Assembly: GCA_025612245.1 (NCBI GenBank)
Contig: JAAXKQ010000005.1
Span: 1-64,000, forward strand
Source: Ignavibacteria bacterium
Lineage (GTDB): Bacteria > Bacteroidota > Ignavibacteria > Ignavibacteriales > SURF-24
Direction: 5' to 3'
DNA: 64,000 nt
Both the position numbers and the translations under genes were made by a program. Shown here one piece after another: positions 43,167 to 52,241 of this stretch (the stretch's first letter is position 1; every line of letters begins with the position of its first letter). The notes beneath the pieces are model-generated. The model was not told the DNA's origin, did not search any database, and saw only the letters and a list, made by a program, of their open reading frames with translations.

Positions 43167-45014
43167 ATGAAAGCTTTATATAGATTAGGGGCTCTGGTTG
43201 CTCCTGCCTTATTGGTGGTCTTTTCTATAAGTGTTTCAGATGCTTACGCGCAGGAGCCTGAAGACACGGTTGTAACAGAGGATGTTTATGTAACGGCAAA
43301 GAAAATTGCCGAACTTACGATGGAATCTTCGAAAAATATAACCGTGGTTTCTAGGGAAGACATTCAGAATGCACCGGTTGAGAACCTTCAGGACCTGTTG
43401 GGTTACTTCGCCGGCATGGATGTAAAGAAGCGCGGACCTTCGGGCGTGCAGGCAGACGTAAGCATCCGAGGGGGATCATTTGAGCAGATACTAATCCTCA
43501 TAGACGGGGTGAAGCTAAGTGATCCGCAGACGGGGCATAATAATCTCAATTTGCCGGTGAACATGGACGACATTGAGAGAATTGAAATCCTGAAAGGCCA
43601 GGCCTCGAACATTTACGGCGCCAATGCACTTTCGGGTGCAATCAACATAATTACAAAGAAAGCCAAAGAAAGCTCGCTCCTCTTAAAGGCTTCAGGAGGG
43701 GAGAAAGGCTTTTATAAGGGCAGCTTATCCTTAGCCTATGCGCCCGGGAAACTGTCCAATACGATTTCACTTTCCAGGGAGAAGTCGGCTGGCTACAGGT
43801 ACAATACCGGTTTTGACATCTTAACTGCTGCCTTAAATTCATACCTCCCGTTCAATTCCGGCGGCGGAAAGTTTTCCATTGGCTTTACGGACAAGAAGTT
43901 CGGCGCCAACGGATTTTATTCCGACAGTTATCCCGGCCAGTGGGAGCGCTTAAAAACGGCCTTCTCGTCCTTCAGTATGAACTATGCGATTGAAAACGTC
44001 TCTATCTCCCCGAAGCTTTACTGGCGCAATAACCGGGATAACTACCTGCTCGACTTCTCAAGGCCGGATTTCTACAATAATGTTCATACTACAAATTCCT
44101 ACGGCGCCGAGCTTCAGAGCTCATGGACGCATGAATTCATCAGTGTAGTGCTGGGAGGTGAGATAGGTTATGACGACATCGTAAGCACAAACTTAGGCAA
44201 CCACAACAGAGAAAAAGGCGGGTTTTCGCTATCGGCTGTTGTGAGTCCGCTTGGCAACTTAAAGATTGCTGCCGGTGGTTTCCTGTACAACTACGACAAC
44301 TTCGGCTGGAAGTACTGGCCTGGGCTGGACCTTTCTTACCAGTTTACTGATAACGCAAGCCTTAAGGCTTCGGCAGGCAAATCATTTTGCATTCCGACAT
44401 TTACAGAGTTATACTACAACAGTCCCGCACAGACAGGTAACGCACTTCTGAAGCCTGAGGAGGCCACCTCTTATGAGACAGGGTTTTATTACGCAAGCGC
44501 GTGGATTTCAGGAAGCGTGTGTGTTTTTACAAGGAAAGGCAATGACCTGATCGACTGGATAAGGTATTCTTCTGAGAAGCCCTGGCAGGCAGAAAACATG
44601 ACAAAAACCAGCACTACAGGAGTTGACGTTGATTTTTCCCTCAGGCCCTCTTTATTTGACAGGCGCATGGTGCTCAAGAAAATCAGCCTTGGATACTCTT
44701 ATCTGAATTCAGACCTTAAAACCGGGAATTACCAGTCGAAGTACATTCTGGACCACCTGAGGCACCAGTTTGTTGCAGAAATAATGCACCTGCTTCCTTT
44801 TGAAGTTGAAATGAACTGGGCCTTCAGGTATGAAAAAAGGCTCAACCAGGATGCTTATTTTATTGCTGATTCCAAGCTTACGCGTCAGTTCCGGGATTAT
44901 GAGTTTTTCCTTTCTGCTACAAACCTTTTCAACAAGAATTACCTGGATTTCAGCGGAATACCCATGCCGGGGCGCTGGATTATTGGCGGTCTGAAAGTCA
45001 AGTTTGCCCTTTAG
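43167..45014 (+). CDS. TonB-dependent receptor, BtuB-like
   Basis: The 615-residue protein has a signal peptide (about 1-28) and a TonB-box-like DTVVTEDVYV (about 33-42). Next come a plug domain (VSREDIQNAPVENLQDLLGY, VSIRGGSFEQILILIDGVKL, DIERIEILKGQASNIYGANA cut to blocks) and a beta-barrel ending KVKFAL. Length and plug order fit the BtuB/colicin-receptor group of vitamin B12 or siderophore receptors. It imports a scarce nutrient across the outer membrane. No cobalamin riboswitch or BtuCDF genes are present, so B12 is only one option. It has its own promoter candidate and converges on the Bcr/CflA gene. Confidence 0.92.
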   Translation: MKALYRLGALVAPALLVVFSISVSDAYAQEPEDTVVTEDVYVTAKKIAELTMESSKNITVVSREDIQNAPVENLQDLLGYFAGMDVKKRGPSGVQADVSIRGGSFEQILILIDGVKLSDPQTGHNNLNLPVNMDDIERIEILKGQASNIYGANALSGAINIITKKAKESSLLLKASGGEKGFYKGSLSLAYAPGKLSNTISLSREKSAGYRYNTGFDILTAALNSYLPFNSGGGKFSIGFTDKKFGANGFYSDSYPGQWERLKTAFSSFSMNYAIENVSISPKLYWRNNRDNYLLDFSRPDFYNNVHTTNSYGAELQSSWTHEFISVVLGGEIGYDDIVSTNLGNHNREKGGFSLSAVVSPLGNLKIAAGGFLYNYDNFGWKYWPGLDLSYQFTDNASLKASAGKSFCIPTFTELYYNSPAQTGNALLKPEEATSYETGFYYASAWISGSVCVFTRKGNDLIDWIRYSSEKPWQAENMTKTSTTGVDVDFSLRPSLFDRRMVLKKISLGYSYLNSDLKTGNYQSKYILDHLRHQFVAEIMHLLPFEVEMNWAFRYEKRLNQDAYFIADSKLTRQFRDYEFFLSATNLFNKNYLDFSGIPMPGRWIIGGLKVKFAL

Positions 45015-45029
45015 CCTCATGCTTCAGTG

Positions 45030-45056
45030 AGAAAAGGGGAGCTATTCCCCTTTTCT
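45030..45056. terminator. bidirectional terminator
   Basis: An 11-bp perfect stem, AGAAAAGGGGA (45030-45040) with TCCCCTTTTCT (45046-45056), sits between two convergent genes. Its loop contains the stop codon of the Bcr/CflA gene. Confidence 0.8.
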
Positions 45057-46241
45057 GAGGCGCAAATTCTTCATCCTGTCATACAAAATGGCCACTAGTC
45101 CCAAAACGGAAAAGATCATTAAAAATGCGGCCATAGGCAGGGCAGTTCCGTTATGGAAAAGGCTTACCAGTGCAGATGCCGCGGCGCCGAATACCATCTG
45201 CATGCTGCCAAGCATTGCCGATGCGGTGCCGGCATTTTTCTTAAAAGGCTCAAGTGCAAGTGAAGTAGTATTGGGGTTCAGGAATCCGAGCCAGAAAAGA
45301 TAGAAAAATATCAGGGCCATTACTATTAAATGATGCACATTCAAAATAACTGAAGCTACAAGAATTACCGATGCGGCAAACTGCAGGATGATAGTTACTA
45401 TTGTTATCTGCCTGCTTGTTCTTCCTGAAAGCCACAGCCTGTTGAACTGGCTGGCAGAAACAAGAGCCATGGCGTTTAAGCCGTATATCCAGCCGAAATA
45501 GGCTTCCGGGATGCCAAAAAGCTGTATGAAAACAAAAGAAGAATCGGAAATATAGCTGAACAGTGCTGCCGAGGCAGCACCGCTTGCCACGGCATAAACA
45601 AAGAATGTTCTGTTGCTGAACAAGGAGAAATATCCCGATACCAGCTTAAAAGGGTGGAAGGATACTGCAGGGTCTGCCTCCTTGGTCTCGGGCAGGTATT
45701 TATTAATTACAAAAGTCATCGCCGCGGAAACAATGAGCAGCAGGAGAAATATGTATCGCCATCCGGCCGAGGCGACAATGAAGCCTCCAAGTATTGGTGC
45801 CAGAATCGGGGCCACACCCATTACAAGCATCATCATCGAGAACACCTTTGCCGTTTCGTGGGCTGAGAAAAGGTCCCTTACAACGGCACGGGAGGCCACC
45901 ATGCCGACGCAGCCACCTATGGCAAGTAAAAACCTGTACGCAATAAGAAGGCCGATCGACGGTGCAAACGCGCATCCAATGGCTGAGGCCATATAAATGG
46001 CCAGGCCCGCAAGGAGCGGCTTTTTCCGTCCAAAGCGGTCCAGTACCGGTCCGTAGAGGAGCTGTCCGATTGATATTCCAATGAAGTAGCTCGTAAGTGA
46101 GAGTGTAACGTGTTCAATATCTGTCTGCAGATCCTGTGCAATTGAAGGAAAACCGGGAATATAGGCGTCAATTGAAAAAGGACCTATTGCCGTTAGAAAT
46201 CCCAGTACATATATAATTCTTAAGTGTGCTTTATTTTCCAT
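45042..46241 (-). CDS. Bcr/CflA family MFS drug efflux transporter
   Basis: The 399-residue protein has about twelve membrane helices. The first helix shows the Bcr/CflA signature, GPFSIDAYIPGFPSIA (about 20-35). The MFS loop motif GPVLDRFGRKKPLL follows (about 63-76), and SRAVVRDLF is the drug/H+ antiporter motif region. It should export small toxic compounds or dipeptides in exchange for protons at the inner membrane. It lies 211 bases downstream of the degenerate ROK regulator gene on the same strand. Two TTGCGCGC-type palindromes in that gap could control it. Confidence 0.92.
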   Translation of the reverse strand: MENKAHLRIIYVLGFLTAIGPFSIDAYIPGFPSIAQDLQTDIEHVTLSLTSYFIGISIGQLLYGPVLDRFGRKKPLLAGLAIYMASAIGCAFAPSIGLLIAYRFLLAIGGCVGMVASRAVVRDLFSAHETAKVFSMMMLVMGVAPILAPILGGFIVASAGWRYIFLLLLIVSAAMTFVINKYLPETKEADPAVSFHPFKLVSGYFSLFSNRTFFVYAVASGAASAALFSYISDSSFVFIQLFGIPEAYFGWIYGLNAMALVSASQFNRLWLSGRTSRQITIVTIILQFAASVILVASVILNVHHLIVMALIFFYLFWLGFLNPNTTSLALEPFKKNAGTASAMLGSMQMVFGAAASALVSLFHNGTALPMAAFLMIFSVLGLVAILYDRMKNLRLRKGE

Positions 46242-46387
46242 TTATCTTAAAAAAATCCAAAAACTTAAATATAGCCAATCGGTCGTAAAAATCTCTATAA
46301 AAAAGATTGCTTAGCGTATTTTCTGTTTTTTTATTGATGAGGGTTCCCAACGTGGGGCAAAACGGCCTGGGAAGTCCGCAAAGCCTT

Positions 46388-46420
46388 TTGCGCGCAAGAA
46401 AAAAAGTATTGCGCGCGCAA
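46388..46420. promoter_or_regulatory. pair of GCGC palindromes upstream of the Bcr/CflA gene
   Basis: TTGCGCGCAA (46388-46397) and TTGCGCGCGCAA (46409-46420) are both perfect palindromes. Their centres are 22 bases apart, two helical turns, so they would lie on the same face of the DNA. They sit between the ROK gene stop and the transporter start and look like a double operator. Confidence 0.45.
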
Positions 46421-46452
46421 TTGGAAGGTCACAATCGGGATTCTGGGGGAAG

Positions 46453-47637
46453 TTAATAATTAGACATTGGCAGCTTGAAGAAATTGCTTAGTACCAGCGA
46501 TGCAGCCCCAACGGCAACGGAAAACTGCTGGTTTTTGCCTGCGGCAATTTTCAGAGTGTTACTCGTTACGGCAAGGACGTTCATCTGAATTGCGTTTTCA
46601 ATGGGATTAATAATAATTTGGCCCAGCTCTGAGATTGTCCCGGTTATTATAAGTGTATCCGGATTCAGAAGTGCAATTGAAGGAGCAATTATTTCCCCTA
46701 CTTTTCCCCCGAACATCTTAAAGATCAAGAGCGCAATTTCATCTCCCTGCCTTGCCATTTCAATCAGGTTTTTGACGTCCAGCTCTTCAGGTGAGGATAC
46801 ATAATCCTTTAGTATTTTTCCTTCCGGAAATCTGGGCCTGACCATGTCAATCATCTGCCTGAGGTTAGGCATGTGGGGGTAAAGTTCTCCGGCACTGAAT
46901 GAGGCTCCGCGATATATGTTCCCCTCCAGAATGATTCCAATTCCGAGTCCTGCAACACTTATATCGAACTCAATTAAAAGCACCATAAAGTTGTTTTTGT
47001 TTTTACCTTCCCCAATCCACTTTTCACCTATCGCAGCGGCGTTTGCGTTGTTTTCAATGAGTATGGGGAATCTGAATCTGTGCTTCAGCTTATCGAGGAG
47101 CTGGAGGTTCAGGTTGAACAGCACTCCCGACATTACGACAATTCCTCTTAGATAGTCTACGATGCCGGTAAAAGCGATGCAGCAGCCCAGGATTTTTCCC
47201 TCATCTATGCCCGAATCCGAGATGATGCTGTTAATTACAAATATAATGCTTTCAACGAGTTCATCGAGGTTATTGGAAACATCCACTTTATAGATATTTT
47301 TTTTGATTGTCTTGCCCGTAAGGTCCAGAATTACAGCCGTCATCTCGCCAATTTCTACGTCAATTCCGATGGCATAGTATGCCTCTGCATTCAGCTGCCA
47401 CAAGGAAGGGCGCACGCCGCCTTTTTCGGTTGCCTCTCCCTTCCCGGTGCTTACAATAAGGGATTTGCAGGAGAGTTCCTTGAGTATGCTGAATATGGTG
47501 GATTTATTCAGGTTCGTCAATCTGATGAGTTCTGAGCTGGAGACAATGGCATTTTCCCTGATCACATTCAGTGTGAGTTTTTCATGGTAGCCTTTTACCG
47601 CCGACGGGTCAAAAGTGAAATGCTTCCTGGTTTTCAT
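46453..47637 (-). CDS. ROK family transcriptional regulator lacking kinase and zinc motifs
   Basis: The 394-residue protein has an N-terminal winged helix-turn-helix (about 20-80; SSELIRLTNLNKSTIFSILKEL) and a ROK domain (about 90-390; IGIDVEIGEMTAVILDLTG, CIAFTGIVD). The usual END.A motif with its catalytic Asp reads ENNAN (Asn197 in the Asp place), so sugar kinase activity is unlikely. The cysteine zinc motif CxCGxxGC is also absent where GELYPHMPNLRQM stands. It is therefore a pure regulator or a decayed paralogue. It is divergent from a second, complete ROK gene across 245 bases, and upstream of the Bcr/CflA exporter on the same strand. Its effector is unknown. Confidence 0.88.
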   Translation of the reverse strand: MKTRKHFTFDPSAVKGYHEKLTLNVIRENAIVSSSELIRLTNLNKSTIFSILKELSCKSLIVSTGKGEATEKGGVRPSLWQLNAEAYYAIGIDVEIGEMTAVILDLTGKTIKKNIYKVDVSNNLDELVESIIFVINSIISDSGIDEGKILGCCIAFTGIVDYLRGIVVMSGVLFNLNLQLLDKLKHRFRFPILIENNANAAAIGEKWIGEGKNKNNFMVLLIEFDISVAGLGIGIILEGNIYRGASFSAGELYPHMPNLRQMIDMVRPRFPEGKILKDYVSSPEELDVKNLIEMARQGDEIALLIFKMFGGKVGEIIAPSIALLNPDTLIITGTISELGQIIINPIENAIQMNVLAVTSNTLKIAAGKNQQFSVAVGAASLVLSNFFKLPMSNY

Positions 47638-47833
47638 GCTGCTGATTCCTTTAAGAAAAATTTAGAAGTCAGTAAGTTGCCCGGAACAACTGACTGTGAC
47701 AAATATACTAAAAATTACCGTAACAAAAAAATATTATACGAAATTAAGCTAAAATCGCATAAAACAAGGCGGCGCTGTTCAAGGAGCTTGACATATAAAA
47801 ATAAAAAGATTAGATTTGGATTGAAGTTAGTTT

Positions 47834-47861
47834 GTTTGGCGGAAGAACCAAACGATTTTTT
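47834..47861 (+). promoter_or_regulatory. short hairpin followed by T tract before the second ROK gene
   Basis: GTTTGG (47834-47839) and CCAAAC (47848-47853) pair across 8 bases and are followed by GATTTTTTT. This resembles a weak terminator placed about 20 bases before the ROK start and could be an attenuator. The stem is short. Confidence 0.3.
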
Positions 47862-47882
47862 TCACTTTGAGGCCATGAACTG

Positions 47883-49082
47883 ATGAACGACGAAAGCTTT
47901 ATTGCCGGGAATGCAAAGGTCGTTAGAAGCATAAACCGGGCAATGATCTTAAATTTAATCCGCACCAAGCAGCCGATCCCAAGGACGGAGATTGCAAGGA
48001 TTACGGGGTTAAATAAAAGTACCGTCTCAAGCATTGTCTCAGGCCTCCTCCAGGAAAACCTGGTCTATGAGCAATTAACCAGCGATCAGAATGTAGGCCG
48101 TAATCCGGTCAATCTTTTCCTCAGAAAAAACAGATATTATGCGGGCGCTATAAATATAGATCGTGAACTGGCCACTCTGGCTGTTGTAGACGTTGACGGA
48201 AGCATTATTGGCACAGCGACTCTTAGAACATCACAAGGAGATCTGCACGGTTTCATCAGGCAGGCTATTGAAGAGATCAAAAGGCTGTGCAGGGAAAACG
48301 AAATCAGGGATCTTGAAGGAATAGGACTGACAATTGGCGGAATTGTAGACCCCGGGAACAGGATTCTAAGCTACAGGCCCGGCAAGCGCTGGGAAGACTT
48401 TGATGTATGCGAAGCAATAAAAAAGGAATGGCCGGAGCTGAAAATTGTTTCAGTTGGCAATGATGCGAAATCCTGCGCCCTGGCCGAGCTTTGGTTCGGC
48501 AGCAGTGCAGCAAATCTTTCGAGTTTTGTATTTGTTTTAGTAGGCCACGCCATAAACTCCGGAATTGTTATCGACGACAGGCTGCTTGACGGCGGCTCGC
48601 AGGCTTCCGGTGAATTCGGGCACATAACAATTATTGAAGGCGGGGAAGAATGCGAGTGCGGAAACAATGGCTGCTGGGAAAAATACGCCTCCGATTCTGC
48701 AACTCTTAAGAGATACCGCGAAAGGTTATCGGGCGCTAAGAATGGCAAAGTGACTCTAAAAGCAGTTATCGATTCGGCAGTTCACGGCAATAAGGTCTCT
48801 ATAGCTACACTGAAGGAAACCGGGTATTATCTCGGACTTGGAATTGCAAATATAATACGTTCCATCGATCCCAAGGCGGTAATTCTTTCAGGAAACATTA
48901 CGCTGGCTTGGGATATAATATATCCCGAAATCATCAAGGTATTAAAAGAAAGGGCATTCTCCGGCAGGGAAAGGGACATTCAGATCATGTTTTCATCGCT
49001 ATCTGAGAATTCAAGGCTGCTCGGGGCAGCAACTCTGGTGATAAAAGAAATATTTGACTATTACAGGATTACTTCAGAATAG
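47883..49082 (+). CDS. ROK family transcriptional regulator (NagC/XylR type)
   Basis: The 399-residue protein has an N-terminal winged helix-turn-helix (about 15-75; IPRTEIARITGLNKSTVSSIV) and a complete ROK domain. Asp194 in GNDAKSCALAE is the catalytic-type Asp. The zinc site is intact: His247 in GEFGH, then Cys257, Cys259 and Cys264 in CECGNNGC. It should bind a sugar, most likely GlcNAc or a GlcNAc phosphate, and repress the genes that follow. It starts about ten bases after GAGG. The TonB-dependent receptor gene begins 40 bases after its stop, so both are probably in one transcript with chitobiose genes further on. The effector is inferred from that context. Confidence 0.9.
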   Translation: MNDESFIAGNAKVVRSINRAMILNLIRTKQPIPRTEIARITGLNKSTVSSIVSGLLQENLVYEQLTSDQNVGRNPVNLFLRKNRYYAGAINIDRELATLAVVDVDGSIIGTATLRTSQGDLHGFIRQAIEEIKRLCRENEIRDLEGIGLTIGGIVDPGNRILSYRPGKRWEDFDVCEAIKKEWPELKIVSVGNDAKSCALAELWFGSSAANLSSFVFVLVGHAINSGIVIDDRLLDGGSQASGEFGHITIIEGGEECECGNNGCWEKYASDSATLKRYRERLSGAKNGKVTLKAVIDSAVHGNKVSIATLKETGYYLGLGIANIIRSIDPKAVILSGNITLAWDIIYPEIIKVLKERAFSGRERDIQIMFSSLSENSRLLGAATLVIKEIFDYYRITSE

Positions 49083-49122
49083 ATTAAGTAATAGCATCCA
49101 GTAAAAACGTGGAGAGGAAAAA

Positions 49123-52053
49123 ATGCGAAGAATTTACTCTTTTCTAAGTCTTTTGCTCATATTTCTCACTGTTTTAGCATCCAGGGCCCACGCACAGGCC
49201 AACGTTGAAGGAGTCATTCTGGACTCTCAGACCAAGGAGCCTCTCCTGGGAGCGACAATCATACTTGTAGGCACTAGCAAAGGAGCTACGAGCAATATCG
49301 AAGGCAAATTTGCCATCAGGAACGTGCCGGCAGGATCCTATACAATCCGTACTACATTTATCGGTTATGTTGAAGCAAGAAGAGATATTGTAGTAAAAGA
49401 CAATGCAAACTTGGAGCAGAATTTTGCGCTCGATCCCGTAACCATAGAAGGGCAGGAAGTGGTTGTAACCGGGCAGGCGCTCGGGCAGAAACAGGCCATA
49501 AATGAGCAGCTTGCCGCAAATAACATACTGAACGCCGTTTCCTCGGCCAGAATACAGGAACTTCCGGACGCAAATGCTGCAGAATCGATAGCCAGGCTTC
49601 CCGGCCTTTCCATCCTGAGAAGCGGTGGCGAAGGCAACCAGGTCGTTGTCAGGGGTCTTTCACCAAAGTATAACCAGATTACAATTGACGGCGTGCAGAT
49701 GTCCGCCTCAAACCCGAACGACAGAAGTGCCGACCTGAGCATGGTTTCGTCAAACATGCTGGAAGGGATACAGGTTTCAAAGAGTAACACCGCCGAAATG
49801 GATGCCGACGTAATTGGCGGAACGGTAAACTTCGAGCTCAAAGAGGCAAAGCAAAGCGATACGCGAATACCTTTTATATTTAATTTCCTGGCTCAGACAG
49901 GCTACAATGGCCTTTCCAATGCATACAACAAGTATAATAATTATAAGTACGTAGGAAGCCTTGAGAACAGGTTCTCTGACGGCCTTCTGGGGGTCTTTGC
50001 GCAAATTGACGTTGAAAGAAAGAATCTTACGTCCAACGAGCTGGGGGCTTCGTACTCATATTTCCAGCAGGACCCAAGGAGTCTGACCGACTTCAGCACC
50101 ACCGGTCTTACTCTTTCGGACATTCCGAGGGACAGGCAGAGAATAAATGGCGCCCTGGTGCTGGATTACCAGGTGCCTGACGGAAAAATTAAACTTACAA
50201 ACTTCGTCAGCTCCGGGAACACTGATGCGCGCAGCAGGCAGGAGTATTTTGACATACTGAACACGCAGTACAGCTATTCCCTTTCTTACTCAAAAAGCAA
50301 ACTCAGCATACTTACAAATTCGCTCGACTATAAGCAGTCTTTACCTGTTTTTAATGTACATACCAGGCTGTCCCATACTTATTCCGAGACAAAGGATCCC
50401 AACGACTGGGCGGTAACGTTCATGCAGAGAGATCAGACGGGGCTAAACCAGTTCATTGCCGCTAAAAACGTCAATCCCCAGGAAATCCAGAGATCGGCTA
50501 CTCCAAATGTCAACGATACATACTTAAGAAGCATTCAGACAACCAACAGCTTTTCAAGGGAGCGCGCCCTGGAAGCAAAACTTGATATCGACCGTGATTT
50601 CAACTTTTCAGATCTTATCAGTGCAAACTTTAAGATGGGCGGAAAATTCAGGCATCAGACTCGCTCCTACGACTACAACCTTATTGGCCAGGGCGGAGGT
50701 TCATTTATAGATCATAGCGCAAGTCCAATTACCTCTCTAATTCTCGGTACCTTTGGCATTCCGCCAAGCGATAATCCGGACGAATTGCCGATGACATATT
50801 TTGTCGACCCGGGCTTCAACTATGGGGAATTCTTAGGAGGCGACTACCAGATGGGAGCCCCGATGGATTTTGCAAAAATAAATGCCATGGTGGATCTTGT
50901 AAAGAAAAACGCGTATCTCAACGTCCCGGCCTATGCCCCGGACGACTTTAATTCGAGAAGTTTCGATTATTCGGGTTATGAAGACAGGAGTGCTTTTTAT
51001 GTGATGTCCACCATGAACATCGGACAGCAGATTACATTTATTCCCGGCATCCGCTATCAGAATCTTAAGACCAGCTACAAGGCTGCGCAGGGACAGGCAA
51101 ATACTACGGCTACGGTTTTATATCCGCACATGGATACAACAGTCGTACAGAACCATCCCTTCTGGCTGCCAAGCGCATCGCTCAGGTACAAACCGTTTTC
51201 ATGGTTCGACATACGTCTTTCCTACTCTCAGACGCTTGCATATCCAGACTATAATGCAGTTATTCCGAGGATCTCGGTTAATGGTACTGCCATTGCATAT
51301 AATAACAACAGACTGAAGCCTTCACGCTCGGCAAATTACGATGTTTACCTTTCATTCTATGACAACTCGATTGGGCTTTTTACAGTTGGCGGCTTTTTGA
51401 AGAGAATTGACGACCTTATTTTTGCTCAGAGAATTCACGTTACCGGAAACCAGGCCGCGCAGTACGGGCCTCCTTCAAGTGTATTTAAGCCGGTTCCTAC
51501 GCAGACATATTTTGTTAGTACCTATATTAACAGTCCTTTCAGGATCGATGATTACGGGATGGAACTTGACTGGCAGACTCATTTCTGGTATTTGCCGGGA
51601 CCTTTATCGGGTTTGGTTTTCAACGTCAACTACACGCATATTTTCTCTAAAGCAACGTATCCTTATCTGCATCAGGTAAAGTCAGGCCGTTTTGTAACTT
51701 ATATTGATACCTCTTATACCGAACGCCTATTAGATCAGCCGAATGACATTGTCAACATGTCGCTGGGCTTTGACTATGGCGGCTTCTCAGCCAGAGTATC
51801 GATGCTTTACCAGACACACGTTTTTACGGCAACGGATCTCTACCCGCAGCTAAGGACCAATACGTCGGCCTACAGAAGGTGGGATCTTGCGGTCAAACAG
51901 GACCTCCCGTGGTTCAATCTCCAGGTCTACGGGGATATCAACAACATTAATGGTGCAAGAGATGTCAGCGTAATCCAGGGCGGCGGCGGGGTGCCCAGAT
52001 CACTTCAGGACTATGGTATGACGGCTGACGTGGGTGTACGCTTCAAGTTATAA
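49123..52053 (+). CDS. large TonB-dependent receptor of the chitobiose locus
   Basis: The 976-residue protein has a signal peptide (about 1-25, ending HAQA) and a carboxypeptidase-like beta domain (about 26-105; GVILDSQTKEPLLGATI). The plug domain (about 115-245) has LPDANAAESIARLPGLSI and QVVVRGLSPKYNQITIDGV, followed by a 22-strand-type barrel ending ADVGVRFKL. The plug wording is that of the sugar-importing receptors of the Caulobacter MalA type rather than SusC. It should import chito-oligosaccharides across the outer membrane, judging from the chitinase and phosphorylase genes downstream. No SusD-like lipoprotein accompanies it. GGAGAGG precedes the ATG. Confidence 0.92.
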   Translation: MRRIYSFLSLLLIFLTVLASRAHAQANVEGVILDSQTKEPLLGATIILVGTSKGATSNIEGKFAIRNVPAGSYTIRTTFIGYVEARRDIVVKDNANLEQNFALDPVTIEGQEVVVTGQALGQKQAINEQLAANNILNAVSSARIQELPDANAAESIARLPGLSILRSGGEGNQVVVRGLSPKYNQITIDGVQMSASNPNDRSADLSMVSSNMLEGIQVSKSNTAEMDADVIGGTVNFELKEAKQSDTRIPFIFNFLAQTGYNGLSNAYNKYNNYKYVGSLENRFSDGLLGVFAQIDVERKNLTSNELGASYSYFQQDPRSLTDFSTTGLTLSDIPRDRQRINGALVLDYQVPDGKIKLTNFVSSGNTDARSRQEYFDILNTQYSYSLSYSKSKLSILTNSLDYKQSLPVFNVHTRLSHTYSETKDPNDWAVTFMQRDQTGLNQFIAAKNVNPQEIQRSATPNVNDTYLRSIQTTNSFSRERALEAKLDIDRDFNFSDLISANFKMGGKFRHQTRSYDYNLIGQGGGSFIDHSASPITSLILGTFGIPPSDNPDELPMTYFVDPGFNYGEFLGGDYQMGAPMDFAKINAMVDLVKKNAYLNVPAYAPDDFNSRSFDYSGYEDRSAFYVMSTMNIGQQITFIPGIRYQNLKTSYKAAQGQANTTATVLYPHMDTTVVQNHPFWLPSASLRYKPFSWFDIRLSYSQTLAYPDYNAVIPRISVNGTAIAYNNNRLKPSRSANYDVYLSFYDNSIGLFTVGGFLKRIDDLIFAQRIHVTGNQAAQYGPPSSVFKPVPTQTYFVSTYINSPFRIDDYGMELDWQTHFWYLPGPLSGLVFNVNYTHIFSKATYPYLHQVKSGRFVTYIDTSYTERLLDQPNDIVNMSLGFDYGGFSARVSMLYQTHVFTATDLYPQLRTNTSAYRRWDLAVKQDLPWFNLQVYGDINNINGARDVSVIQGGGGVPRSLQDYGMTADVGVRFKL

Positions 52054-52241
52054 CTTCCACTTTGTTTTTTGCCGCTGTTATCCGGCAGCTTGTTCTTTGG
52101 CATTCCTGGTAATTAGGTATTCGTAATTGTTCTGTTCCTTTTCTCTGTTCTTTTCTTTGGTAGTAGTGTTTATAAGAAGCGTTCAGTAAATAAATGTGAT
52201 TCCTTACTAACATAAACCAAAAACAGGAAGGGGGTACTTTT

